Made by a program: the position numbers and the translations under genes. A stretch of 64,000 bases of DNA from Paulownia fortunei (lineage: Eukaryota; Streptophyta; Magnoliopsida; Lamiales; Paulowniaceae), in contig CM033124.1 in the NCBI GenBank assembly GCA_019321725.1, positions 3,162,001-3,226,000 of the forward strand. Direction: 5' to 3'. Positions within the stretch are counted from its first letter, which is position 1. Every line of letters starts with the position of its first letter. A model generated the notes under the pieces. The model saw only the letters and a program-made list of their open reading frames with translations, had not been told where the DNA came from and searched no databases. Shown one piece after another: positions 11,848 to 23,079 of this stretch.

Positions 11848-12159
11848 AAAAAAGGGGCACCGTGCCCCCACGAGCATGGCGCATCGGTAAGATACAAGGG
11901 CAGAAAATGTGAGAATTGTGGGTTCAAATCCCTTTGGTGGTAGGAGTGTAGACGTGCTTGTATCCGCCCCTTTGGAGGTCATTCGTTGTGTTGTAGATGG
12001 GTCTAGAGGGAGGGAAAAACTGATGCGAATGTCCAACTCAAGTGCGTCACCATATTTATCCTAAGGACGAACTAGGGGGGAAGGCAGTCCTCTCCCATAA
12101 TTAGTCAGGCGAAGTTTGAAATGTGGATCATAAAAAAAAGAGAAAAAAAGGAGCACCGT
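11848..12159 (+). mobile_element. tRNA-derived SINE with 16-bp target duplication
   Basis: Body at 11864-12142. The head has a box A-like segment (CATGGCGCATCGG, 11874-11886) and a good box B (GGTTCAAATCCC, 11921-11932), as in tRNA-derived plant SINEs. The 3' end is A-rich. It is flanked by long near-identical direct repeats, aaaaaaggggcaccgt (11848-11863) and the same with one difference ending at 12159, the long TSD expected of LINE-mediated insertion. Total length about 280 bp. Confidence 0.8.
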
Positions 12160-12616
12160 ATGGCTGATAATCGACCACTCACGACTTCTTCCATGAAAAC
12201 TCAATATAACATGCAACGAATCAACTGTTGCATCACAGTCACACCCGAGGGTGCTTTGAGGCACAATGAAATAGGAATAAAACTCATTTTTATTAATAAC
12301 AAAATGCAAATTATAATATTGACCATGTACAATGTATGAAGTAGGGGCGAACTCCAACATAGCAACTAGCATCTATCTTTAACAACTCACTAGAAACAAA
12401 AAGGCTTGTGACAATAGTATACATTATAGGGGTTGTGGTACGCGCCATACTGTTCATCACTATTTACAATAAAATGAAACAAAAGACTTACACTTATAGA
12501 CTCTAGATAATGTGCGGAAGCTTTCCAGTCCACAAGTGAAGGTTGGTGTGGATGGTCCTAGGGCAGCCCAGCGATCGTGTGCGTCAAGAAGGCCTAGTGG
12601 GTAGATGACCCTTAAC
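12160..12616 (-). mobile_element. Probable 3' LTR of the chromovirus
   Basis: The minus-strand PPT-like AGGTGGGGGAGA (12618-12629) is followed by TGTTAAGGGTC, a plausible LTR start at 12616. An AATAAA motif lies about 320 bp further down. The distal boundary is uncertain because the SINE sits there and no partner LTR is available. Confidence 0.5.
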
Positions 12617-12628
12617 ATTCTCCCCCAC

Positions 12629-13227
12629 CTAAGATGGCGAAGTCCTCAGTGCCATAGAAGTATGATATGCTTCAATATGAGGTTTGAAAGCCTTGAGGTC
12701 ACACACCCGTTCCCAAGTATTCTCCTCATTGTTGAATTCTCTCCATTTCACCAAGTACTCCTCATGTGTCTTCTTTGCTACGCTCATCACTTGGTGATTC
12801 AGAATAGCTTCGATCATGCTTTTCTCTATCTTCTCCAATTCAAGTTATGGGTGGTCGGGCTAGTTGTAAGAGGTGTCTTCCTTGTTCGAATGATATCGTT
12901 TTAGCTGGCTCACATAGAGGATATTGTGAATCTTCTATCAAGTAGGCAACTCTATCGTGAGGCTACCTTTCTAATGCATTGAATGATAGGCAACTGTCCG
13001 ATATACATCTGCATCAACCGAGGATTTCTCCCCCTCGATGATTTTGAAAGTCTTGGGTTAGAGACTTTCACCACTACCATATCTCCCACATGAAATTCTA
13101 TGAAACGATGATATTGATCTGTATAATTTTTTATTCATTTTTTAGCCTTCTCTAGGTAACTATATGCTATCTCAATATTTTGCTTCCATTATCGAGAGAA
13201 ACTCCGAGCAAGAGGAGATTTTGCACT
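12629..13227 (-). pseudogene. Chromovirus integrase C-terminus with chromodomain
   Basis: The minus strand encodes EYLVKWREFNNEENTWER, a chromodomain core, then a terminal ALRTSPSQVGENV-like tail overlapping the PPT. Upstream lie remnants of GPLPI, KIHNVFHVSQLK-like and YLEKAKK segments of integrase. The chromodomain is the part that steers chromovirus integration to particular chromatin. It has stops and frameshifts. The integrase continues at 15026 beyond the inserted LTR. Confidence 0.85.
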
Positions 13228-15025
13228 TGTTCGTAGAATATTTTACAAACTGTAAGTGTAAGGTATCAAGTTTTAATACAATGATGAGTTGAATATCGAA
13301 TCAACAAGGATTGTAATAAAAAATTGCATCAAGTACCATAGTTCAAATAATTCCATTTTTATCTAGAAAATCGAGTGATCATTGGTAAACAAAGTAGAGT
13401 AAGATAAAAAAGGCAAAGGTAAGAGTGGAGTTTTTAGAAGTAATACAACAAGCACCTCATGAGCAAGAAATTCTAGAGGAATGACTCACTTAATTATCAC
13501 CTATGTTCTTCCTTCCAAAACATATCAATTCAAGTCAACAACATGTGTAAGTTAAGAATTCCTAAACTCATCAATTCCCTCCACTCAGTACTGAATTGAC
13601 TATGATTTCCAATATGAATTTCAATATTTCCATAAAAATTCTAGAATAAATATCTAGAAAAGTTCAATGAATTCTTCTTCAAAATTTCAAAAGTTTCATA
13701 AGTTTCCCGACTCTATGATTCCTAGGTTATGTTATTCTTATGGTCATGTATAATCTTCCATCTCTCAAGTATCAAATCTCATACATCAAACAATTTCAAT
13801 TAGTGATTCAAGATGTAATACTAAATAAGATAACACAAACAAGATGAATAACGTGAATTAATATTATTTTGAATTCTAAATATAGAATCAAATAAGATTA
13901 CATCATGCTCTAGAAAGAAAACTTGAGTTCATCATGGATGAATACAACTTCAAGAAAAATATGAAAATTATTCATCAATTTGTGAAGTGAGAGGAATGGT
14001 TGAAACTCATCTTGTCTCTGACAATGGCTTACCTCTCTCCAAGAATGTCCCCCAAAAAATTAGCTCCCTTGGTTAATGCCAATTTTCTTTTTTTAACTTT
14101 TTAAAATGATTCCCCTCCCCCAAAAGTCTTTTAAAAACCCCTAAAATCCTTTCACTTTTCTTAACTTTTCTCCCCTCAAGAATATTTCAAAAAAAACCTA
14201 AAATTCTTTTCATTTTCTTAGCCTTTTTCCCTTTCTCCTCTCATTTTCCTCCATATTTTTTAGCCAAAAAAAGTCCGCAAATTTATCTTGGAAGATTCCT
14301 TTTAAAGTCCTCCAAAATAAAATCTCAAAATTGAACATAAAAATCATGTTTTAAATTTTTTGCAAACTTGGGTTGCAGCTCTGAATTCAGGGGCTATGGC
14401 CCCAAACTGTCTGTCAAAGCACAAATTGAACTGGCTGTAGCTCTGAATTCGAGCACCGCAATGCCAAATATTATGTTCTCTTAGCATAGTGGCTCTACTC
14501 ATTATTCTTACAAGCCATTTTGAGTTTTTTCGAGTCTAAATTAGCTTTTTTATCTCTTATAAATTGTATCTATGTGTATTGACTTTCCATAGACACTTGA
14601 ATCAACTCGATATAATATTGGTAGAGAAATATATGCCTAAAATACCAAGATATGTCATGCTAGAAAGTTTCAGTCCTCTGCTAACTCTTGAACTTGATGT
14701 TTTTCATTGAAATCGAAAGAACTGGATTTCATGGTAAACATAAAATTGTAGATCTATCTCTTGAATTTTCAGTGGAGTAAGAATCAAGTCAATATGATAT
14801 TAGAAGAAAGCATTATCATTGAAATACAAAAATCGCCATCAGTAGCACCCCAATGCAGATTCTTCAAAATGTCAACTAAGTTTTTGTTTCTTTCTATTTT
14901 GTTTTCATTTTGCAATTACCTAAAAGATTTCAAATTAAATGTATAAAAAGTAATATAAACACTTGAATACAATCCAAATGTTAATCAAAAGACATATAAA
15001 TTATTAGTAGAAAATCAAATTATCA
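13228..15025 (-). mobile_element. Solo Athila-type LTR inserted in the chromovirus integrase
   Basis: Inverted relative to the copy at 8720 and strongly similar along its length (compare 14520-14980 with the complement of 8750-9200). Minus-strand ends are TGATAATTTG and GAACA. The flanks GCACT (13223-13227) and ACACT (15026-15030) look like a 5-bp TSD with one change. Removing the LTR and one TSD joins the integrase reading: ending around NTPQS and resuming with KSPLARS. Confidence 0.8.
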
Positions 15026-15240
15026 ACACTCTGTGGAGTGTTGATAGTGTGAGGGAGTAGCAATTGATGCCCGATAGCAATCTCAAAAGCTTTCTTGTAT
15101 GTTGAAGAACTGTTTTGAGCTTTAAAGCACTATTAAGCAACAGCCATAAGTTTAATCCAATCCTTCTGAGTACCGTGCACAAAATGTCTTCTGAGTACCG
15201 TGCACAAAATGTCGAAGATATTCCTCCAATATAGAATTGA
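15026..15240 (-). pseudogene. Chromovirus integrase, upstream part
   Basis: The minus strand encodes RHFVHGTQKDWIKLMAVA and, after a break, KAFEIAIGHQLLLPHTINT, the region before the integrase C-terminus in Tekay-type elements. A 25-bp tandem duplication (15164-15188 and 15189-15213) shifts the frame. A perfect 11-bp inverted repeat with a 4-nt loop lies at 15021-15046 across the LTR insertion point. Confidence 0.75.
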
Positions 15241-16842
15241 AGGGCTCCGTCTGTCCATCGAATTGTGAGTGATAGCTCGAGCTCATGCTTAATCTGGACC
15301 TAAGAAGTTTGAAAATCTTTCAATAGCAACTCTCATATTTGGTCTTCTACCAAAGTGGAAAACATCGCTTGAAGCCAGAGTGACTACCACCCTTAAGTTC
15401 ATTAGATACGCCCTTCTCCTCAAGCATCTACTACATGGTTGCTAGAGTCAACACAATAATCTAGTTGCCTGATCTTTGTAAAGTACTCCGCTCATTGAAT
15501 CAGTTGAAGCAGTTGGCCACAAGTGACATAGGGTATTCTTCATGGTGATTTTGTTCAAAGCCCCATAGAACCAATACATTCGTAGTGAGTCATTGGCATT
15601 ATTCTAAAATAATACAAGGGCTCTATATAATGACTTCACGAGGCTAGATGATCCTACACTCTAGTATCTCCTTCAACTATTTTTTAAGCTCCATGAGCTC
15701 AAGCTACAATATGTGATACGACGCTCGAGCATGAGGTTTGGTACTCGGCACCAGCTTGATCTCATGATCAATTGCTCTCTTCAATGGTAGCTTCCGAGGT
15801 AGTTCATCAGGCATGACATCTTCAAACTCTCTTAGGAATCTTTTCACAACACCAGGATTAGCCCTAACGTCTCAACAATCTTATCGAACAGAAGGGTACA
15901 CAGAAAAATAGCTCGTTACGTTTGCACCCCTTCTCATATGCATATTCGATAAAAATTCAAATCACAGTCCTCGTGTCTCATAAAAATTAAAGCCTATGGA
16001 TGAGCTTGAAGTCGTCCATCATGACCATAAAAAAATTAGTCCTTCCACCGAAAGGCCAATCTTAATCAGCATAGATTTGGCTATTCCAGCAATCGGTGGA
16101 GCAGCTGAGTTGATTGCTTTTACCTATCCAACTCTTTTCTCCAGCACCCTATTTTAGCATTTGCAAGGTAGTTATAGGTAGCACCGCTATCGATCATGGC
16201 ATGAACTGGCTTGCCATTAATCTTCACATCCACGTATAGCTGTCTTTTCTTTCTGTACATCTGGGGTTATGGCTCATTCTCAAATAGGGTCATGGTGAGA
16301 GCCAACACTATTTTACCAACTTTTGGTAGCACTCCATCTTCATTGTTGCCTGGTGGGTTAATGAATTACACCACTATGCGATAGCACTAACCCTATCCTT
16401 ATTAGGTGCTGGTGTTTCATCCTACATAATGTCGACCTCAACTCAATCAAGCACGTCAAATTATTTAATAGTTGTTTCTTGGGATAATCTTTATTTGATG
16501 GGGTCGTTCGCACAAGAAGCACCCACTATCTCTTGGTAATATACCCTACTAGTTTTCCTATGGTTTTCTTTTGTTGGAGATCCCTAAGGAACTCCTTTGG
16601 GGGTGAGGTTGTTGGTCTCCACACTTCTAGTCAAGTTAGGCTTAAAGGATCTGATCTCATCCCCTTTTGGGTTGATTAGTGTTTATCATCATTGATTTGT
16701 CCCTTTAGGGCTCTGGATTGTAATCCATTAAGCGTTCTGCGACTCCCATAGAAGAGTTCTAGTTAGTAACCCATTGGCGTTGTAACTCCTACGTGAAAAC
16801 ATATGATGAGAATGTCCAACATATGCTTCGCAAAGGCCTTCT
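15241..16842 (-). pseudogene. Chromovirus gag tail, protease and reverse transcriptase remnants
   Basis: The minus strand gives DVMPDELPRKLPLKRAIDHE (about 15845-15785), the start of the reverse transcriptase region, then scattered ELMELKK, ALNKIT and related pieces. The protease region (about 16260-16000) contains DVKINGKPVHAM and GPFEGRTNFF-like sequence; the catalytic DSG motif has decayed. A gag CCHC-like CFLCERPH lies near 16510. Many stops. The chromovirus is cut at 16842 by the Athila 3' LTR. Confidence 0.75.
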
Positions 16843-18497
16843 TGCAATAATTTTAAGGTTGCAAACCCAAGTGCAGGTTATGTTAAGTAATAAATTTCTC
16901 TTGATTTCGAGGTCGATCCACAGAAAAGTTGTTTGAAAAAATCAGCTTTATATTTCTAAAAAAATGGAGTTTAGGTGATTTAGAATATATAAAAAATAAT
17001 GTATGCTATAACTAAAGAAAAATCAAAATAATAAAAGTATCGAGGATTAGGGATTTACTCTTGAGTTTCGGATAGAGAAATGATTATTTATTCTTTTTAC
17101 ATCTCTTAATGCCACTATTGAAATTCATGTTTAATGAAGGTTCTAATGGGAAGATATTATCAAGTAACTCATACAATAAGGTAATCATGATATTGTCTTA
17201 CTATTTGTAAGTTATCTCTTAACGTCTACACTTATTTATGGGATCGGTTTTATGTTAGTGGTTGGTGTAGTAAAACCAAACATTTAGCTAAATGAACCCA
17301 AGTATTTGTTGTGCCACTGGTGATATATAAATCAAGAATCACCACAAAACAAGTAGGGGTTTGATCAAAACTCAACATAATAATACAACATACTTAAATA
17401 TTTTCTATCGTTATAATCGTTTCTTCCTCCATAAAGAGATTCACCATTTTTTCTCAACAAAATAAAGTCTAGAAAGACATAATAAAAATAGGAAATACTA
17501 AAAATAGAAGATAAACTAGAGAATGCATTTATGTTATTACTAGAAAACTTACATTACTACTAGAAAACTTAGCCTAAAGAAACCCTCTACCTCCCTACTC
17601 TTACAAGCTTAATACATGGCCTATTTATAGTATTAGGAGTATACTAGAGTCCAAACATATAATGGAAGAATTAAACAAGTGGTATGCTAGTAGCCAAGAG
17701 TCGGTAAATTGTTACGCCAAAACCTTTAAATTCTCACTTACCCAAATGAATTGCATTTTTAGGTCCGATACAACCAAATTTTGATGATGAGTTAAAACAA
17801 TAAAAGTTGTAAATATTTTTGTGCTGATATATTTTCAAATATTATTTGTCAAATTTGGTTGTCGGATGATAGAGATATGGTTAAATTTGCAAATCATATC
17901 CAAGAACCGCCATTTAACATCAGCAGCACATTGCAATATATGTTTTTACCATTTTGACATATTATCTCACCATCTTTTTTTCAGAAAACTTGTTTATTTA
18001 CTTTTGTGTATAATATATCTGAAGTTCAGCCGAAAATCAATTTAGGCTTAAGAGATATGACCCAATTGGTAAAATACGTTAGGATTGGGCTAAACTCTGA
18101 TCTAAATTCTTGGTGATCCATTTTATATAACCTTTTGAATGAATTTTCTGCTATAACGAAAACTGAATTGGGCTGAGTTTCCAATAGAAATACTGTAGTT
18201 CTATCTCTTTGATTTCAAATGAAGTGAGATTCAGGTCCATAGGGCTTTTAATTATAGAGTTATACCCAAAATACAAAAATTATAAAAGTTTGGAAACATG
18301 TTTCTTTTTATCAATATTCTATCCTAATTTGCTCATGACATGTGTTGTCTTTTTCGGTTTTATTTTGGCTCTTTTTGATCTTTTTTTATTCATTGATTCC
18401 TAACACAAAATATTAATAAAAAATAATATTAACAAGAATAAAACAAGAAAAGTATAAAAATTTTGATACAAAAATATGTCAAAATATGCTCTTATCA
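16843..18497 (-). mobile_element. 3' LTR of the Athila element
   Basis: About 1655 bp. Minus-strand start TGATAAGAGC follows the PPT, and it ends with TGCAATAA on the plus side at 16843. It aligns clearly with 28279-31986: shared blocks include ATATTTCTAAAAAAA and TTCTTACAAGCTTAATACATG-like stretches. The two LTRs are visibly diverged, so the insertion is not recent. Confidence 0.85.
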
Positions 18498-18500
18498 CAT

Positions 18501-18513
18501 TCTCCCACACTTT
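18501..18513 (-). other. Polypurine tract of the Athila element
   Basis: The minus strand reads AAAGTGTGGGAGA just before the 3' LTR. It is preceded by the GCCCGAGGACGAGCAAGGGC motif common before the PPT of Athila and Tat elements. It primes plus-strand DNA synthesis. Confidence 0.75.
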
Positions 18514-20220
18514 GCCCTTGCTCGTCCTCGGGCAAGCCTAAAACAAACCTAAAGTAATTCATGTACGAAGAAAATCACGATTGCATTTAGCATATGCAAC
18601 AAGCTTTTAAACTCCTAGATGACCCATAGAGAATGAGTTATAGTCTCGTGAGGATTTCCAGCGGTGATACCCACAAACACCTATAATAACTATCTTCCAA
18701 TTATTATTCTTATGAAGCAACAAAGTAATATGGAAATGAAATCGAACAAGTGTTAAATTTAACTCTTAATTATTCAAAAGTCAATATATTTCCACAATAA
18801 GCATACTCAAGTGTATGTGTGGGTAGTTAATGCCAACAGTGACGAAACTATGCATGCTTCAAACAAGTCAATTCTCATAGAACCTTACAAAAACCATCAC
18901 CTAATCTCTAATGGAAGAGTTAAACATCATAGGCTTTTTCTTTGGTACAAATCTCCATTACACTGAAGGCATCACACAAAATCAAAATATTTTCAACAAA
19001 GATTGTAATGGGGTCAAAGGGTAATGATGTGACTAAGAAATAAAATGATAGGATGCAACAAAGATTCTAAAAACTTTATCGAATTAGAGACATATAGTTT
19101 ATCGATGAAGAATTCTCAAACTCCAAAAATTTCAACACTGGTCTATTGCTATTGAATTGAACCCCCCTTATTCATCTTGCAACATCTCATTTTTTGTTGT
19201 AACTCGTAGCACTTTGTAATTTTATTTCTTTTTTCTTCATTTATTTATTTATTTTTCTTTTTGAAGATAAACTCCCCCACACTTATCTTCTATTCCAACC
19301 TAAATTTCTTTTACAAGTTCACCCTATCAATGAAATATCTCTTAAACTCCAAATTATTTTTAGAACAAGATTTGGAAAATAGTGTGTCGAGGCTAGTTAA
19401 AAAAAGATATAGTTACCACAAAAAATATATTTATTTATAAAAAGGCTCAAAGTGGTTTATTAGGGGGATGTTCTCTTAAAACATCATGTGGGAAACAAGC
19501 TAATTTGGGAATTATGCTAGAAAGTCTAATGCCTTAATCATTTTTCAAGTGGTGCTCTATCAGTCGTTCACCTCGACTGGCCAAAAGAAAAAATTCTAAT
19601 ACTCAACCCCTACATGTTGAAAATCAAAGTGATGATTAGAGCGATGGTATAATAACTTCCTATTTTAATATAACTATCTTCACACTGAATAACATAATTA
19701 TTTGTACAAAACAAAATGAGTATAATTATCGCAAAAATATATTAAATAGAGAATAACATCAATATCCAAAACAACATCCATCATCAATCAAACCACATTA
19801 TTCATGCTTAATTTTAATGATTGAAGTTGGAAGAATCTCTACAACTAAAAACAAATAATAATTCACAAATGTTTTTTAAAAACTTCACAAATTTATGAGT
19901 TTATGCCAAACAAAATAAATTAGGGGCGCGTCTCAAGAGTGTTATAATTACATTTTACTCTGCCATCATTTTTATGGTTTCAATGGACCCATTAGAAAAC
20001 ATGCTTGAATTTTTTTTAAAGAAAATATTAGAAAAACACACATTGAACACACAAGTCATAAATTACCCTCTCCCAACCTAATTGAGACATTGTCCCCAAT
20101 ATAAAAAATAGATAGAAAGGTAGAGTTTAAAAGATATCACCTGAAGTGTGACTTATTGAAAAAATAAAGGTAAAATAACACAAAACACACACTATTAGAT
20201 AAAACATTAATAACTAAGTA
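18514..20220 (-). other. Post-pol region of the Athila element, no gene recognised
   Basis: This 1.7-kb AT-rich stretch between the LOG copy and the PPT has no sustained frame. In complete Athila elements an envelope-like ORF can occupy this region; I see no trace of one. Confidence 0.45.
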
Positions 20221-20833
20221 TCACAAACTAAGAGTCGAATTCATTTTGCATTTTCGATCATTGTTCCTATTAGATCAATCCATACAAGTCAAGGCTGGAT
20301 CAGGTTCTGGCACATATGCTAGAAGTTGATCAATCAGTTGGTCAGGTGACGGTGAAATAAAATCTTTTTCCGCAACATGATCTACAAAAGATAGCAAACC
20401 ATCATAAAAACCATTAACATTAAGAATACATATAGGTTTTTGGTGAATGTTGAGTTATGTCCAAGAGACAAGTTGGAATAATTCCTCTAGTGTACCAAAA
20501 CTACCACGTAAAATAATGAATGTGTCCATATTGTTTAATATGTTAGGCATTCTATCCTAAATATGTTACACTTTTAGCTTATCTCCAATGGTCATACCTA
20601 TAATATTCTATACTTTTAAAGGTTTATGGATAACTTCCAAAACTTTAACTCCTCTTACATGAACAGAAGTAGAAAAACGCTAAACTACCTCTCCCATACA
20701 CTAAATGAATTTTTCTTTCTGCTAAAGTTTTACCATAGTTTTTAGTTGCCCCTATAAACTCATTATTTTTTCCTGGATTGGATCCAAAAAAGACACAAAT
20801 GTAGTTGAATTTGAGAGTGAAAGAGACTTTCAT
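20221..20833 (-). pseudogene. Intronless LONELY GUY (LOG) gene copy carried inside the Athila element
   Basis: LOG enzymes convert cytokinin riboside monophosphates to free cytokinin. Minus-strand reading from the ATG at 20833 gives FNYICVFFGSNPGK and LAERKIHLVYGRGS (family: ICVFCGSSxGK, LVYGGGS). After a frameshift and a small deletion it continues with PNILNNMDTFII, RGSFGTLEEL (family PGGxGTxxE, here changed), QKPICILNVNGFYDGLLSF, EKDFISPS, LAYVPEPDPALTC and a terminal STLSL before TGA at 20223-20221. LOG genes normally have several introns; none is present over 613 bp, close to the coding length. Several stops and the altered PGG motif show it is dead. It lies in the same orientation as pol, between integrase and PPT, so it is probably an mRNA-derived capture. 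Confidence 0.85.
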
Positions 20834-21598
20834 TTTTTTATTTTTTTTCTTTTTGAAAATGAGTTGTGCAAAAATATAGTATGATTTATTGGGGTGTGAA
20901 TAGTGCATTCATTACACGTCTTTTTATTTTATTAGAAAGGTTGAAAATAAGAACACAAAATTTAAAAATTACCTACTCACACATGAATGTACATGTAGTT
21001 GTCATTGTGGCTTATATCTTCCTCTGATTTTACAACCAATAACAGCTTAAACAGCCTCTATGGGTCGAGGGTATGATTCTCATCCTGTTTTCTTATAAAC
21101 TGGCAAATATAATCTTTTAATATCAGATTCACAAGACTATAAAGCTTATATTTAGTTTGAAAGTGATCCCATAAATCAAAAATAGCACGTTGTACTAATC
21201 CACATGAATGCATCCCAAGAGTTAATAAAATGTGATCTAAAAACTCTTTAGTCAGTCCATCTAGCACATTTGTAACAAACTTTCATTTTTCTTGCCCCTT
21301 GTTTGTTTTAATATGTAATTTTACCAAAATCAAGTATGTATCTAGTAAGCAAATATAAAAACTCATGTAAAAACTCACCTGCTCTTACCTTTACTTCAAT
21401 TATCCATCATATGTCCTCTGGGATGCTCTTATGCATACGCATCTTTAATCTTTCAATCCTAGTTTTATAAATTTTTAAAATTGCATTTTTAGAAATAAAA
21501 GAAAATCACTACTTGAGAGTTGGAAAAATATCTCCCATTTTGAAAAGAACAAGAAAAAAGAATGATAAAAGTAGAAAAAATTTGTACAAAGATTTCAA
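20834..21598 (-). other. Segment between LOG copy and pol, one unrecognised ORF
   Basis: Contains a 69-codon minus-strand frame (21058-21267; starts MLDGLTKEFLDHILL) that I do not recognise. It may belong to the Athila post-pol region or have arrived with the LOG sequence. Confidence 0.25.
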
Positions 21599-21599
21599 T

Positions 21600-22930
21600 T
21601 ATTTAAGAAACTGATAAATCCAACTTAAATAGCCACGGAGTACCATTATCCGCCACTTAACCAGAAAAATAAAAATTAAAAAAAAACCTTCATAATAAAT
21701 AAAGTTAGAGAAAATAAGTATATATATATATACAACACTAATTATACCAAGGGTTAGAAAGAAAAAAAAATCCTCTTGTGAAAATTGATTTTCTAAAATT
21801 GGTTTAACTTTTTGTCTATTTACTTTGAATATGTTACCATTTCTAGGATTCTCAATGTCAATCGCCTCATAAGGATATACCTTTTTTACAATAAAAAGAC
21901 AACTCCATCTTGATCTCAATTTTCTCAGAAACAAATGCAATCAAGAAATTATAACCTTTTGACCAACCTCAAATATTTTTCTTGAAATTTTATTATCATG
22001 AAAATCTTTGATTCTTGATTTATAAATTTTAGAATTCTCATATGCATCATTTCTTGAAGTTCAATGATTTGTAATTTGCGCAATTTTGAAGCTTCATCAA
22101 GGTTGAAGTTAAATATTTTGATAGTCCAATAAGCTTTATGTTCAACTTCAATAGGTAAATGACAAAGTTTTTCATAAACTATCCTATAAGGAGGCATGCC
22201 TAATAATGTTTTGGAAGCAGTTCTATATTCCCAAAGTGTATCGGTAAGTCTAAGAAACCAATCTTTACGGTTTGTGTTAACTGTTTTTTTCAAAATTTAT
22301 TTTATCTTCCTATTAGCAAGTTCAACTTGTCCATTTATCTGAGGGTGATAAGAGGTTGAAACTTTATGTATGATTCTATATTTCCTCATTAAAGTTCCAA
22401 AAACTTTGTTTCAAAAATATTTTCCCCCATCATTGATAATAGATCGAGAAATTTCAAATTAACTTAAAATATTTTCTTTCAAAAAATTTATCCCTATTTT
22501 GTGATTATTGTTTCAAGAAGGGAATTGCCTCAATCTATTTTGAAACATAATCTATGGTAACCAATATGTAAAGAAAATCAAATGATAATAGAAATGGTCC
22601 CACAAAGTCAATACTCCAACAGTCAAAGATTCAATCACTAGGATAGGGTCTAGGGTTATCATATTTCGCTTTGAGATGGACCCTAACTTTTGATAATTTT
22701 CACAATTTTTGTACAAAGTGTAAGTATCTTTAAAAAGAGTTGGTCAATAAAATCAACATTGCAAGATTTTTGCAACAGTTTTCTTTGTTGAAAAGTGACC
22801 ACCACATACCTCTGAATAACAAAATTTAACAATATTACTTATCTCATTGTGAGACACATATCTTCAAAAGATTTGACCAAGACAATATTTGCATAGGTAT
22901 AGATCATCCTAATAATTATTTTTTACCTCA
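21600..22930 (-). pseudogene. Athila integrase remnant
   Basis: The zinc-binding part (about 22930-22700) shows CYSEVCGGHFSTKKTVAKIL and QKLGSISKRNM. The core has SYHPQINGQVELANRKIK (about 22345-22295). The C-terminal part reads KKTVNTNRKDW, LTDTLWEYRTASKT, LCHLPIEVEHKAYW, and after a break LRSRWSCLFIVKKVYP and GNIFKVNRQKVK. This is the Athila-type integrase end without a chromodomain. Frames are interrupted several times, so it is inactive. Confidence 0.88.
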
Positions 22931-23079
22931 GTCAAAAATTTCTTTTTGTCTTGAGAGTTGTAATGCAATGGCATATTTCCTGTCACAAGAAAAGTAACAA
23001 TGTCAGCAAACCAAGGTAAAATATAAATAATAAATAGTTATTCATCAGGAAAAGTGTCATTAATGAGTGTGGTTTGAAA

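Larger units (their letters stand above)
12160..16842 (-). mobile_element. Decayed chromovirus (Tekay-like Ty3/gypsy) element
   Basis: On the minus strand, in order: gag tail, protease, reverse transcriptase, integrase with C-terminal chromodomain, PPT and the start of a 3' LTR. It is split by an Athila-type solo LTR (13228-15025), carries a SINE next to or in its 3' LTR, and its 5' part was displaced by the Athila element starting at 16843. Frames are full of stops. RNase H appears deleted. Confidence 0.85.

Noticed and set aside
11864..11945. A functional tRNA gene
   Set aside because: Box A and B are present, but no cloverleaf or acceptor stem can be formed, and the unit continues about 200 bp to an A-rich tail with a long TSD, which is SINE structure.
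12121..12904. Several 70-100-codon frames around the chromovirus 3' end
   Set aside because: They overlap the LTR, the PPT and the antisense of the chromodomain; only the minus-strand chromodomain reading matches a known family.
18514..20220. Envelope-like ORF in the post-pol region of the Athila element
   Set aside because: No sustained frame or membrane-protein pattern; only short AT-rich frames.
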